Below are positions 1-7,722 of a DNA stretch of 64,000 bases, one piece after another (the first letter of the stretch is position 1; the number at the start of each line of letters is the position of its first letter). Made by a program: the position numbers and the translations under genes. The stretch spans positions 1,116,001 through 1,180,000 of the forward strand of contig NZ_MASW01000002.1 in assembly GCF_003202285.1 (NCBI RefSeq). The letters run 5' to 3'. The notes beneath the pieces are model-generated. The model had not been told where the DNA came from and searched no databases. It saw nothing but the letters and a program-made list of their open reading frames with translations. Source of the DNA: Prauserella muralis (GTDB lineage Bacteria; Actinomycetota; Actinomycetes; Mycobacteriales; Pseudonocardiaceae).

Positions 1-1022
1 TGCCGCTCGCCGACCTCGTCGATCTCGTGAACTACTGGCGCACCGGGTATGACTGGCGGTCGTTCGAAGAGCGCCTGAACCGGATCGGCCAGTTCCGCAC
101 GACCATCGACGGTCTGGGAATCCATTTCCTGCACCGTCGATCCGCGCGCGCGGAGGCCACTCCGCTGATCCTGACGCACGGCTGGCCAGGCAGCATTGCC
201 GAGTTCGTCGACGTCGTCGACGAGCTGGCGGATCCGGAAGACGCGGACGCGCCGGCGTTTCACGTCGTGGTTCCCTCGCTGCCGGGCTTCGGCTACAGCG
301 ACAGGCCGGCCACCACCGGGTGGGGGACCGAGAAGACCGCGGCCGCATGGGTGGAACTGATGGGACGGCTCGGCTACCGCACATTCGTGGCCCACGGCGG
401 TGACTGGGGCGGCAATATCACCACGGTGCTGGGCGGCAGGTTCCCGGCCCACGTCCTCGGCATCCACACCACGTTCGCGGAGGGGCCGCCCGGGTTGGCC
501 ACGGACGGGTTGACGGCGGTCGAGCGCAGATGGACCGAGGAAACCCGCGACTTCTACGAGGGCCCCCGCGGGGCGTACGCGAAGCAGCAGGCGGCCCGGC
601 CGCAGACCATCGGTTACTCGCTCGTCGACTCACCCGTCGGGCTTCTGGCCTGGATCCTCGACAAGTTCGCCGAGTGGTCGGACACCGAAGACAGTCCATT
701 CGAGACGATGTCCCGGGACAGGATCCTTGACGACGTCACCCTGTATTGGCTGACGCGGACCGGCGCATCCGCGGCCCGCATCTACTACGAAAGCCACAAC
801 GCACTCGATCCCGAACTCCGGGTCGACGTCCCGTCGGCCATCACCATCTATCCCCGCGACATCGAGAAGTGTCCCCGCCCCTGGGCGCAGGAGCGGTACC
901 GGCAGATCGTCCGCTGGAGGTCGCCCGACGTCGGCGGACACTTTCCGTCGCTGGAGGTTCCCGAGCTCTTCGTCAGGGACCTTCGGGAGGGCCTCGCGGC
1001 GGTGCTGGCCGCCCATCGGTGA
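1..1022 (+). CDS. Epoxide hydrolase family protein (5' end outside window)
   Basis: An alpha/beta-hydrolase of the microsomal-type epoxide hydrolase family, which opens epoxides to diols through an aspartyl ester. The reading frame is open back to base 3, and the residues before the GTG at 27 continue the end of the EHN domain (LVDLVNYWRTGYDW), so the gene starts upstream of the window. Visible motifs are the oxyanion segment HGWPGS, the nucleophile motif HGGDWGG with its Asp codon at 402-404, and the catalytic His in VGGHFPSLE near the C-terminus. The catalytic domain appears complete. It stands alone here, followed by 208 bases without a gene. The substrate is not predictable. Confidence 0.88.
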   Translation, partial: PLADLVDLVNYWRTGYDWRSFEERLNRIGQFRTTIDGLGIHFLHRRSARAEATPLILTHGWPGSIAEFVDVVDELADPEDADAPAFHVVVPSLPGFGYSDRPATTGWGTEKTAAAWVELMGRLGYRTFVAHGGDWGGNITTVLGGRFPAHVLGIHTTFAEGPPGLATDGLTAVERRWTEETRDFYEGPRGAYAKQQAARPQTIGYSLVDSPVGLLAWILDKFAEWSDTEDSPFETMSRDRILDDVTLYWLTRTGASAARIYYESHNALDPELRVDVPSAITIYPRDIEKCPRPWAQERYRQIVRWRSPDVGGHFPSLEVPELFVRDLREGLAAVLAAHR

Positions 1023-1203
1023 GTACGGCCGGGCGCCAGTACATCTGCGGACGTGTCCGCGACCGCGAAGCACGTCGACGGAACTCACCAGACGAGGCTC
1101 TCGCGCCGGTTGTCCGGTGGCCGCCGCTGCTGTCGTCGACGGCCTCGCGAGCACCATGATCGAAGGAGTAGCGGCGAGGGCCCGCGTCGCGGTGATAGCG
1201 TTG

Positions 1204-1231
1204 TGCTTGCAGCGGGACTAGAATGCTTGCA
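1204..1231 (+). promoter_or_regulatory. Leaderless vapBC promoter with direct-repeat operator
   Basis: A -10 box TAGAAT at 1219-1224 lies six bases before the vapB ATG, so the transcript probably begins at or next to the start codon. The 8-mer TGCTTGCA occurs at 1204-1211 and again at 1224-1231, exactly 20 bases apart and bracketing the -10. VapB-type antitoxins autoregulate their operons, so these repeats are a reasonable operator; that role is inferred. Confidence 0.5.
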
Positions 1232-1467
1232 TGTCGACCATTCATGTACGCGAGGTCTCGGAGGAGACCGTCACCACGCTGCGGGTGCGCGCCGCCCGGA
1301 ACGGGCAGTCGCTGCAGGCGTATGTGCGTGGGCTCCTGGAGGCCGAGGCGGAGACGCTCACTCCGGACGAGGCGGTCGACCGCGCGCGAGAGATCGCGCA
1401 GCGGTCGGCGGTCACCGCGGATGACGTGGTGGCCGCCATCGAACAGGCGCGTGAGGCGCGCGAGTGA
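1231..1467 (+). CDS. vapB: VapB-type antitoxin
   Basis: A 78-residue antitoxin of the ribbon-helix-helix/FitA-like kind. The N-terminus (MSTIHVREVSEETVTTLRVR) fits an RHH DNA-binding strand and helices, with the typical phrase ARNGQSLQAYVRGLLEAEA. The acidic and alanine-rich C-terminal half should wrap the toxin. The ATG at 1231 is chosen because a -10 box is placed for leaderless expression and there is no Shine-Dalgarno sequence. The stop overlaps the GTG start of the next gene (GTGA), the usual arrangement for a toxin-antitoxin pair. It should neutralise the PIN toxin and repress its own promoter with it. Confidence 0.85.
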   Translation: MSTIHVREVSEETVTTLRVRAARNGQSLQAYVRGLLEAEAETLTPDEAVDRAREIAQRSAVTADDVVAAIEQAREARE

Positions 1468-1856
1468 TCGTTCTGGACACGTCGGCGCTGGTCGAGTTCC
1501 TCGTCGGCCGGGACGCCGTGGCGGAGAACGTGCGCGCTGTCACCGCGGGCGAGCGGTGGGCGGCGCCGTACGCCGCTGATCTCGAATGCGCCTCGGCACT
1601 GCACGGGCTGGTGCGCGGGGACAAGCTGGCCGCTGATGAGGCGTACCGGGCGCTGAACCTGTGGCGCGTCGTCAGCGTCAGGCGTTTCGATCATGTACCC
1701 CTGCTGCCGCGCATCTGGGAGCTGCGGCACAACATGTGGCCGTACGACGCTGCGTATGTGGCTCTGGCCGAGCTTCTGGATGTCGAGCTGGTGACGGTCG
1801 ACGGCAAGTTCCAGCGGGTCCCCGGCGTGAAGTGCGTCATTCGCGATCTCCGGTAG
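1464..1856 (+). CDS. vapC: VapC-type PIN-domain ribonuclease toxin
   Basis: A 130-residue PIN-domain RNase, the expected length of VapC. The four acidic residues of the metal site are visible: Asp5 in VLDTSALVE, Glu41 in DLECASALH, Asp95 in MWPYDAAYVA and Asp113 in VTVDGKF. Toxins of this family cleave tRNA or rRNA and are held inactive by the antitoxin. Translation starts at a GTG overlapping the antitoxin stop, so the two are coupled. All catalytic residues are present, so the toxin looks active. The RNA target cannot be read from sequence. Confidence 0.88.
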   Translation: MIVLDTSALVEFLVGRDAVAENVRAVTAGERWAAPYAADLECASALHGLVRGDKLAADEAYRALNLWRVVSVRRFDHVPLLPRIWELRHNMWPYDAAYVALAELLDVELVTVDGKFQRVPGVKCVIRDLR

Positions 1857-1893
1857 CAGCGAGGACCGGCGCTCGTCCACCGCCGGGTCCCGA

Positions 1894-2640
1894 TCACGAC
1901 ACGAGCTGGTCGAGCGTGCAGGCCGGGATCGCGATCCAGCCCTCCGTCCGGGCCCTCGATCGCTCGGTCTCGGTGGGTGTAAGGGTGAGCCCCAGGGCGG
2001 CGGCGCGGGCGATCAGCGCCGCGATCACCGCGTCCAGCACATGGTCGTGCCGCCGGCACAGGTGCTCGTGTTCGGACAGGTCGAGCCAGGGGGCCGCCTC
2101 CTGGAGTGCGGTGACGAGGCTTGCCAAGGCCGCGAGGTGTTTGCCGCCCTTGTAGCGGCGGTGGGGGAGGTGCCAGTGGTGGAGGCCGGCGGCGGGGTAG
2201 ACCTCGACGACGGTTCCACTCCCGGCTCGATCGACAGTGTGTCCGCGCTCGGCCAGCAGGGACAACAGTCGCACTGCGCGCATCGCGGTGAGGCCGATCC
2301 GGTCCGTTGCCACGCTGAGCGGCACCAGGCCGGTCAGTGCCCGCACTCTCTCGTCGGTGTGGCGGTAAGCCAGCGACCGGCGCCACGCCGCGCCCGGCGG
2401 CTCGCTCGCGAGCCGGGCCACGTTCTCCCTCTGGGCGCGGAGGAAGTCGACGAAGGTGTCCGGCCAGCCGAGCGGGCAGTCGATGCCGGTCTTGCCGGCG
2501 CGCGCCGCATGGCGCAGCACCGCGTCGTCGTCAGCGGGGAACTCGGTGGCGACGATCCGCGCGCCGGACGAGTCCCATTCGAGCACGGCCACCGCGGTGG
2601 ACGGTGGCTCCGTCGCGAGATCGACGCCGACGGTCCGCAT
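1894..2640 (-). CDS. DUF429 domain protein
   Basis: A 248-residue protein of the DUF429 family, which has an RNase H-like nuclease fold but no firmly established function. Typical family phrases are MRTVGVDLATEPPSTAVAVL at the N-terminus (first acidic residue of the fold), KTGIDCPLGWPDTFVDFL, and the C-terminal HDHVLDAVIAALIARAA segment. The ATG at 2640 is chosen because it begins the conserved VGVDLA strand; the frame stays open upstream, but that extension is low-complexity arginine-rich sequence typical of a shadow frame. It is convergent with vapC, with 37 bases between them, and unrelated to its neighbours by function. Confidence 0.8.
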   Translation of the reverse strand: MRTVGVDLATEPPSTAVAVLEWDSSGARIVATEFPADDDAVLRHAARAGKTGIDCPLGWPDTFVDFLRAQRENVARLASEPPGAAWRRSLAYRHTDERVRALTGLVPLSVATDRIGLTAMRAVRLLSLLAERGHTVDRAGSGTVVEVYPAAGLHHWHLPHRRYKGGKHLAALASLVTALQEAAPWLDLSEHEHLCRRHDHVLDAVIAALIARAAALGLTLTPTETERSRARTEGWIAIPACTLDQLVS

Positions 2641-2702
2641 GGCGCCCCATTCTGCCCGCCACGATCGCCCCCGTGGCCGGTCGGGCCGCGCGGCGGCGAC
2701 GA

Positions 2703-3581
2703 TCACGGGGTGGTGTCGTGGGCGAGCCGCTGGACGGTGGCGCTGGCGTGTACCGCGGCCCGGAACGCTGCGACGGTGCCGCGGCGCTCCCGTCTCCGGG
2801 ACGCGATGGCGACGGTCGCGTGTGGTCCGTCCAGGGGCAGGTAGCGGACACCCGGATGCGGGAGAAAACGTGCCGCGGGCTCGGCGTGCACGCCGAGATG
2901 GCCGGAGGTCGCCACCGCGACCGGGATGTGGGTCGGCGAGCGCACCTGCACCTGGTTCCTGAAGGCGTGCCCGCCTGCCCAGTTCGCGAGCCCGGGCTGC
3001 CCGACCGGCACGACCCACGGGCGATCGACGGCGTCGGACTCGGTCAGGTGGTCGGCGTCGGCGAGCTCCGATTCCGCCGGGACCACCGCGTAGCGGCGCG
3101 TGTCCATGACCGACTCGACGACGAGGTCGTCGGCCCCGCCGACGTCGTGCACGATCGCGATGTCGACCTCGCCGGTCCGGACGGCGTCGTACTGGTTGGG
3201 CCAATCCAGTTCGACGTAGGTGAGCACGAGATCGGGGCGGCACCGGCTGAGGATGGAACGAGCCGCGGGCCAGCGATCGGCCAGCCCGAAACCCAGCACA
3301 CCGACCCGGAGCACCGGCTCGGCGCGTTCGCCCTCGGCCGTCTCCAGGAGAGCGTCCAGCTGCGCCAGCACGCGGCGTGCGCGCGGCAGGAACCGTTCGC
3401 CTGCTTCGGTGAGCGAGACGCGGCGGCTGGTGCGCTCGAACAGCCGCGTCCCGAGCTCACGCTCCAGCTCCTGAATCCGGCGGCCGAACGGCTGGGCCGC
3501 GATGAAGTGCGCCCGTGCGGCGCGGCCGAAGTGCAGTTCCTCGGCCAGAGTGAGGGCATAGCGCAACGATCGGACATCCAT
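2703..3581 (-). CDS. LysR-family transcription regulator
   Basis: A 292-residue LysR regulator. Residues 1-60 form the winged helix-turn-helix (MDVRSLRYALTLAEELHFGR, then RRIQELERELGTRLFERTSR), followed by a periplasmic-binding-like effector domain. In its HTH, the usual AAxxLxxSQPA is replaced by AARAHFIAAQPFGRR. It is divergent from the amidohydrolase operon starting at 3716 with 134 bases between, the normal LysR arrangement, so it probably controls that operon in response to its substrate or an intermediate. Effector unknown. Confidence 0.9.
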   Translation of the reverse strand: MDVRSLRYALTLAEELHFGRAARAHFIAAQPFGRRIQELERELGTRLFERTSRRVSLTEAGERFLPRARRVLAQLDALLETAEGERAEPVLRVGVLGFGLADRWPAARSILSRCRPDLVLTYVELDWPNQYDAVRTGEVDIAIVHDVGGADDLVVESVMDTRRYAVVPAESELADADHLTESDAVDRPWVVPVGQPGLANWAGGHAFRNQVQVRSPTHIPVAVATSGHLGVHAEPAARFLPHPGVRYLPLDGPHATVAIASRRRERRGTVAAFRAAVHASATVQRLAHDTTP

Positions 3582-3629
3582 GGCCCATCACCTCTTCCAG
3601 GCGGCGGCCGGATTGTAACCCGCGACGAC

Positions 3630-3644
3630 GTTTCCGATCGCAAC
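3630..3644. promoter_or_regulatory. Candidate LysR-type box in divergent region
   Basis: The 134-base gap between the LysR gene and the amidohydrolase holds GTTTCCGATCGCAAC, a T-N11-A motif with GTT/AAC ends and a CGATCG core. It lies 49 bases upstream of the LysR start and 72 bases upstream of the operon start. The dyad is weak, so this is only a candidate. Confidence 0.3.
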
Positions 3645-3715
3645 TGATTCGGCTCATGATCGCGGCCCTCGGTTCGGTGACGCTGGCCGGAGCAACGATG
3701 CTTCGGAGGTCGACG

Positions 3716-5179
3716 ATGAGCTCACACCGCACCCTGGTACGCAACGGTCACGTGCTGACGATGGACCCCGACCTCGGGGACTTTCCCACCGGCGACGTGC
3801 TGATCGAGGACGGGGTCATCACGGCCGTGGGACCGTCCCTGCCCGTGGCCGACGCCGAGGTCCTCGACGCGACCGGGCACCTCGTGCTGCCGGGCATGGT
3901 CGACACACACCGGCACACCTGGCAGTCCCTGGTCCGCGGAATCTGCGCGGACTGGACGCTGGCGGACTACTACTTCGGCATCCGCCTCGGCATCTCCCCG
4001 GCCTACACCCCGGACGACGTCCGCCTGGGGAACCTGTACGGAGCCGTGGACGCGCTCAACTCCGGCGTCACCACCGTGCTGGACTTCTCCCACTGCAACA
4101 ACACCCCCGACCACGCCGACGCCGCGGTGCGTGGCCTTCAGGAAGCCGGGATCCGGGCCGCGTTCTGCTACGGCTTCTTCGAAAGCTCTCCCGAGCAGAC
4201 CCGCTTCGGTGACCACGCCGCCCGCGTCGCGGACTTCCACCGCATCGCCGACACGTACTTCGCCTCGGACGGCCTGCTCACGCTCGGAGTGTCGCTGTCG
4301 GAGCTGTTCGGCCTGCCGTGGGAGCACACCGTCGCCGAACTCGCCGCCGCCCGCGAGCGGAACGCCCTGCTCGTCAACCACGCGGGGTGCGTGTTCGGCA
4401 GTGTGCTGTGCACGGGGATCACCGAGATGGACGCGCTGGGCCTGCTCGGGCCGGACATGGTCCACGTGCACTGCAACACCTTCGGCGACGCCGAGTGGAC
4501 TGCCGTCGCGCAGAGCGGGGGCAAGGTCTCGATCTCGGTCGAGACCGAGCTCAACATGGGCTTCGGGCGCCCGGTCTTCGAACGCTGCCGGCGGCACGGC
4601 GTCGCCCCGACCCTGTCCGCCGACGTGGTCTCGCTCAACAGTGGCGACCTGTGGCACGAGATGCGGTTCGGACTTGCCTGCGCCCGGGAGGACGTCCTGG
4701 GGCCCATCAACCGTGCGGGCGCGATGCCCGACAGCGTCCAGATCCGGGCGCGCGAGGCACTGCGGTGGAGCACCAGCAACGGCGCCGAGGCACTCGGCCT
4801 CGGCGACCGGATCGGGTCACTGACCCCGGGCAAGCGCGCCGACCTCCTGCTCGTCGGCGGTCCCGCGATCGAGCAGCACCCGCGGATCGACCCGTACGCC
4901 ACCCTCGTCTTCCAGGCCACCGCGGCGGATGTCCGCACCGTGCTGGTCGACGGGCGGATCCTCAAGCGCGACGGGGTGCTGACCTCGACCGACCTGACCG
5001 CCCTCACCGCCGACGCCGACGCGGCCGCGGACCGCATCCTCGGCCGGGTGCGGGACGCCGGACGTGCGCTGCCCGGCACACCGGAGGGCGCTTGGGCCGC
5101 GATCGAGCCGACGGCACGGGAATATCAGCGCCAGGCCGCCGACGCCGGACGCCGCACCGCCGAAGGGGCGCGCCCGTGA
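3716..5179 (+). CDS. Amidohydrolase / deaminase (TRZ/ATZ type)
   Basis: A 487-residue metal-dependent hydrolase of the amidohydrolase superfamily, closest in feel to cytosine/S-adenosylhomocysteine deaminase and atrazine-type hydrolases. The beta-sandwich N-terminus (LVRNGHVLTMD, VLIEDGVITAVG) leads to the metal motif GMVDTHRHTWQS. Further metal ligands are likely in VNHAGC and MVHVHCNTF, with the Asp in TLSADVVS. The C-terminus returns to the sandwich (LTPGKRADLLLV). The ATG at 3716 is preferred over one at 3656 because GGAGG at 3705-3709 is well placed. It begins an operon with an FAH-fold hydrolase (GTGA overlap) and a cyclase-like hydrolase, suggesting opening of a cyclic amide or deamination of a heterocycle. 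Substrate unknown. Confidence 0.85.
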   Translation: MSSHRTLVRNGHVLTMDPDLGDFPTGDVLIEDGVITAVGPSLPVADAEVLDATGHLVLPGMVDTHRHTWQSLVRGICADWTLADYYFGIRLGISPAYTPDDVRLGNLYGAVDALNSGVTTVLDFSHCNNTPDHADAAVRGLQEAGIRAAFCYGFFESSPEQTRFGDHAARVADFHRIADTYFASDGLLTLGVSLSELFGLPWEHTVAELAAARERNALLVNHAGCVFGSVLCTGITEMDALGLLGPDMVHVHCNTFGDAEWTAVAQSGGKVSISVETELNMGFGRPVFERCRRHGVAPTLSADVVSLNSGDLWHEMRFGLACAREDVLGPINRAGAMPDSVQIRAREALRWSTSNGAEALGLGDRIGSLTPGKRADLLLVGGPAIEQHPRIDPYATLVFQATAADVRTVLVDGRILKRDGVLTSTDLTALTADADAAADRILGRVRDAGRALPGTPEGAWAAIEPTAREYQRQAADAGRRTAEGARP

Positions 5180-6117
5180 AGTGGGTGACCTACGAGGCAG
5201 GCACAGGCAGGCGTACCGGGATCCTCGACGGGCAGCACGTCCGCGGCCTCCGCGCCGGCGTCAGCCTGCTGTCGCTCCTCGAGGCCGGCGAGCATGCCCT
5301 CGCTGAGGCAGGAATCGACGCCCGCCGCGCCCCGGACGAGATCCGTCCCCTCACCGAGGTCCGGCTGCTGGCTCCCCTCCCGCGCCCGCCCTCGGTCCGG
5401 GACGGCCTGTGCTTCCTTGACCACCTGCGCGGCTCCTACCGCGCGCTCGGACGCAGCGAGCAGCTGCACCCCGCCTGGTCGGAGGTCCCGGCGTTCTACT
5501 TCACGAACGCCGGGGCCGTCGTGGGGCCTCACGACGACGTGCCGGTCGCCCCAGGCAGCCGCATGTTCGACTTCGAGCTGGAGGTCGGCGCGGTGATCGG
5601 GCGAGGCGGCAGCGACCTGGCCCCCGCCACCGCCGAGCGGCACATCGTCGGCTACACGCTCTTCAACGACTGGACCGCGCGCGACCATCAGCTCCGCGAC
5701 CTGGCATTGGGCCTCGGGATGGGCAAGAGCAAGGACAGTGCCGTCACGCTCGGTCCGGCGCTGGTCACCGCCGACGAGCTGGAGGAGCATCGCCGCGACG
5801 GCCGGCTCGCCATCGAGCTCTCCGCCACCGTCAACGGCGAGGAGCTCACCCGCGGCTCCCTCGACCGGATGGACTGGACGTTCGGGGAACTCGTGGCCTT
5901 CGTCTCCCGGGGCGTCGAGTTGTCGCCGGGAGAGGTGATCGGATCGGGCACCGTCCCCGGTGGTTGCCTGCTCGAACACGTCGACACTCCCGACCTGGCG
6001 GACGCCCGCTGGCTGCGGCCCGGTGACGTCGTCACCCTGCGCGGGCAGGGGCTCGGCGAGACCCGGCAGACCGTCGTCCCCGGCAGCGATGTCCTCCCGC
6101 TGTCCTCGGGGTTCTGA
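5176..6117 (+). CDS. Fumarylacetoacetate hydrolase family protein
   Basis: A 313-residue FAH-superfamily enzyme; members hydrolyse or decarboxylate 2,4-dioxo acids, often in degradation of aromatic or heterocyclic rings. The metal-binding acidic cluster is visible in MFDFELEVGAVIG, and the family phrases NDWTARDHQLRD, GMGKSKDSAVTLGPALV and IGSGTVPGGCLLE follow in order. The GTG at 5176 overlaps the stop of the amidohydrolase. The same frame stays open far upstream inside the amidohydrolase gene, but that part is a shadow. It probably acts after the amidohydrolase in one pathway. Confidence 0.86.
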   Translation: MKWVTYEAGTGRRTGILDGQHVRGLRAGVSLLSLLEAGEHALAEAGIDARRAPDEIRPLTEVRLLAPLPRPPSVRDGLCFLDHLRGSYRALGRSEQLHPAWSEVPAFYFTNAGAVVGPHDDVPVAPGSRMFDFELEVGAVIGRGGSDLAPATAERHIVGYTLFNDWTARDHQLRDLALGLGMGKSKDSAVTLGPALVTADELEEHRRDGRLAIELSATVNGEELTRGSLDRMDWTFGELVAFVSRGVELSPGEVIGSGTVPGGCLLEHVDTPDLADARWLRPGDVVTLRGQGLGETRQTVVPGSDVLPLSSGF

Positions 6118-6138
6118 GCCAACGAAAGGAGCACACCG

Positions 6139-6912
6139 GTGCGCAGGATCATCGACATCTCCGTGCCGCTGCAGGCCGGAATCGCCTCCGATCCGCCCGG
6201 CTTCCGGCCGGAGATCGACTACTACACCCACGAGCAGACCGCCGCCGACCTGCTGGCCTTCTTTCCCGGCGCGACCGTCGACGACCTCCCGGACCGGGAA
6301 GGCTGGGCACACGAATGGGTGCGCATCACCACGCACAACGGCACGCACCTCGACGCGCCCTACCACTACTCCGCCACGATGGACGGCGGCGCGCGGGCGA
6401 TCACGATCGACGAGGTTCCCCTGGACTGGTGCCTGCAGCCTGCCGTGAAGCTCGACTTCCGCCACCTCCCGGACGGCTACGTCGCGACCGCGACCGACGT
6501 ACGGGCCGAGCTCGATCGCCTCGGTCACGAGCTCTCCCCGCTGGAGATCGTCGTGGTCAACACCGCCGCGGGAGCCCGCTACGGCGAGGACGACTACGTG
6601 TCCTCCGGCTGTGGCATGGGCCGTGACGCGACCCTCTACCTGCTCGAACAGGGTGTCCGGCTGACCGGTACCGATGCCTGGAGCTGGGACGCGCCGTTCG
6701 TCCACACCGCCGCCCGGTACGCCGCCGAGCGCGATCCGTCGATCATCTGGGAGGGCCACCGGGCGGGCCGCGAGATCGGCTACTGCCACCTCGAGAAGCT
6801 GCACGCCCTGGAACGGCTCCCCGACAGGGGCTTCCAGATCGCCTGCTTCCCGGTGAAGGTCCACGCCGCCTCGGCAGGCTGGACCAGGGCCGTCGCGATC
6901 ATCGACTCCTGA
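6139..6912 (+). CDS. Cyclase-family metal-dependent hydrolase (kynurenine formamidase fold)
   Basis: A 257-residue protein of the cyclase family PF04199, whose known members include kynurenine formamidase and isatin or other lactam/amide hydrolases. The signature HNGTHLDAPYHY supplies the metal ligands; WSWDAPFVHTAARY and the C-terminal FPVKVHAASAGWTRAVAI are also typical. The GTG start at 6139 has AAAGGAG at 6125-6131. It is the third gene of the operon. A cyclase-type amidase next to an FAH-fold enzyme and an amidohydrolase supports stepwise hydrolysis of a cyclic nitrogen compound, which is inference. Confidence 0.85.
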   Translation: MRRIIDISVPLQAGIASDPPGFRPEIDYYTHEQTAADLLAFFPGATVDDLPDREGWAHEWVRITTHNGTHLDAPYHYSATMDGGARAITIDEVPLDWCLQPAVKLDFRHLPDGYVATATDVRAELDRLGHELSPLEIVVVNTAAGARYGEDDYVSSGCGMGRDATLYLLEQGVRLTGTDAWSWDAPFVHTAARYAAERDPSIIWEGHRAGREIGYCHLEKLHALERLPDRGFQIACFPVKVHAASAGWTRAVAIIDS

Positions 6913-6969
6913 TCGGCAGGGACGCTCCTGACGACCTGTGCGAACCCCCCGTGGCTGTCCGGAAGGCGC

Positions 6970-6975
6970 TAGCCT
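6970..6975 (+). promoter_or_regulatory. -10 element of leaderless Crp/Fnr gene
   Basis: TAGCCT fits TANNNT and ends seven bases before the GTG at 6983, so the mRNA probably starts at or next to that codon. No convincing -35 hexamer is visible at the expected distance. Confidence 0.45.
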
Positions 6976-6982
6976 GTCGAGA

Positions 6983-7678
6983 GTGGACACGGCGGGGATC
7001 CTGCTCCAGACCCCGATCTTCCGGGACCTGTCGGTGCAGGACGTCGAGGAACTGCTGCCCGACGTGCGGCAGCGGTCCTTCGGCCGCGGCCAGACCATCT
7101 GGATCGAAGGTGACCCGGCCGACGAACTCGTCGTCGTCGCGGAGGGACAGCTCAAGGCACACCGCGTGAACCTGGACGGCAGAGAGGTGATTCTCAGGGT
7201 CTATCCCGCGGTCGGGATCACCGGCGAAGTCGGACTGTTCCACCCGCGAGGCGCGCGCTGGCTCAGCCTGAGCGCGATGACCGCCAGTACGTGCCTGATG
7301 ATCCGCCGAGCGCCCCTGCTGGCCTTCCTGGGACGGCATCCCGCCGCCATGCAGCGGATGCTGGAGCATCTGAGCATCGCGGCCGTGCACGCCGCGTACT
7401 CGTTCAGTGGCGTGGCCTTCGGCGACATCGGCCACCGGGTCGCCGACCTGCTGGTCTCCCTGGTCGAGGAGTACGGCGAGCAGACACCGGACGGCATCCG
7501 GCTGCGCCTGCGGCTGTCGCAGAGCGAGCTCGCCAAACACGTGGCGGCCAGCAGGGAGAACGTCAACCGCGCCCTCGCGGCCCTCGTGGGCGCCGGCGTC
7601 GTCAGCCAACGCGGAGGCCACTTCTACATTCACGACCGGGCGGCGCTCGAGCAGGCCGCACGAGCCGCCGATCTGTGA
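6983..7678 (+). CDS. Crp/Fnr-family transcription regulator
   Basis: A 231-residue regulator with an N-terminal cyclic-nucleotide-binding-like domain (ILLQTPIFRDLSVQDVEELL, RSFGRGQTIWIEGDPADEL, LFHPRGARWLSLSAMT) and a C-terminal winged helix (LSQSELAKHVAASRENVNRALAAL). The ligand-domain RxS/T pair expected for cAMP is not clear. There are no FNR-type clustered cysteines, so an iron-sulphur oxygen sensor is unlikely. A GTG at 6938 is possible, but 6983 is preferred because of the -10 box. It follows the hydrolase operon by 70 bases and may be independent of it. Confidence 0.86.
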   Translation: MDTAGILLQTPIFRDLSVQDVEELLPDVRQRSFGRGQTIWIEGDPADELVVVAEGQLKAHRVNLDGREVILRVYPAVGITGEVGLFHPRGARWLSLSAMTASTCLMIRRAPLLAFLGRHPAAMQRMLEHLSIAAVHAAYSFSGVAFGDIGHRVADLLVSLVEEYGEQTPDGIRLRLRLSQSELAKHVAASRENVNRALAALVGAGVVSQRGGHFYIHDRAALEQAARAADL

Positions 7679-7722
7679 CGTGCGGCACTGCCGCCCACCG
7701 CAACCCGGTGCACGCTGCCCGC

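Noticed and set aside
2641-3243. N-terminal extension of the DUF429 gene into the LysR gene
   Set aside because: Shadow-like composition; the family starts with MxxVGVDLA at 2640.
4318-5175. Apparent N-terminal extension of the FAH-family gene
   Set aside because: It lies within the amidohydrolase gene, is Arg-rich, and the GTG at 5176 gives a protein of normal length with normal N-terminus.
5125-7155. Long open frame on the minus strand opposite the FAH, cyclase and Crp genes
   Set aside because: It is antisense to three well-supported genes, has low-complexity Arg/Gly/Asp-rich sequence and no recognisable motif. Such frames are usual in DNA of this GC content.
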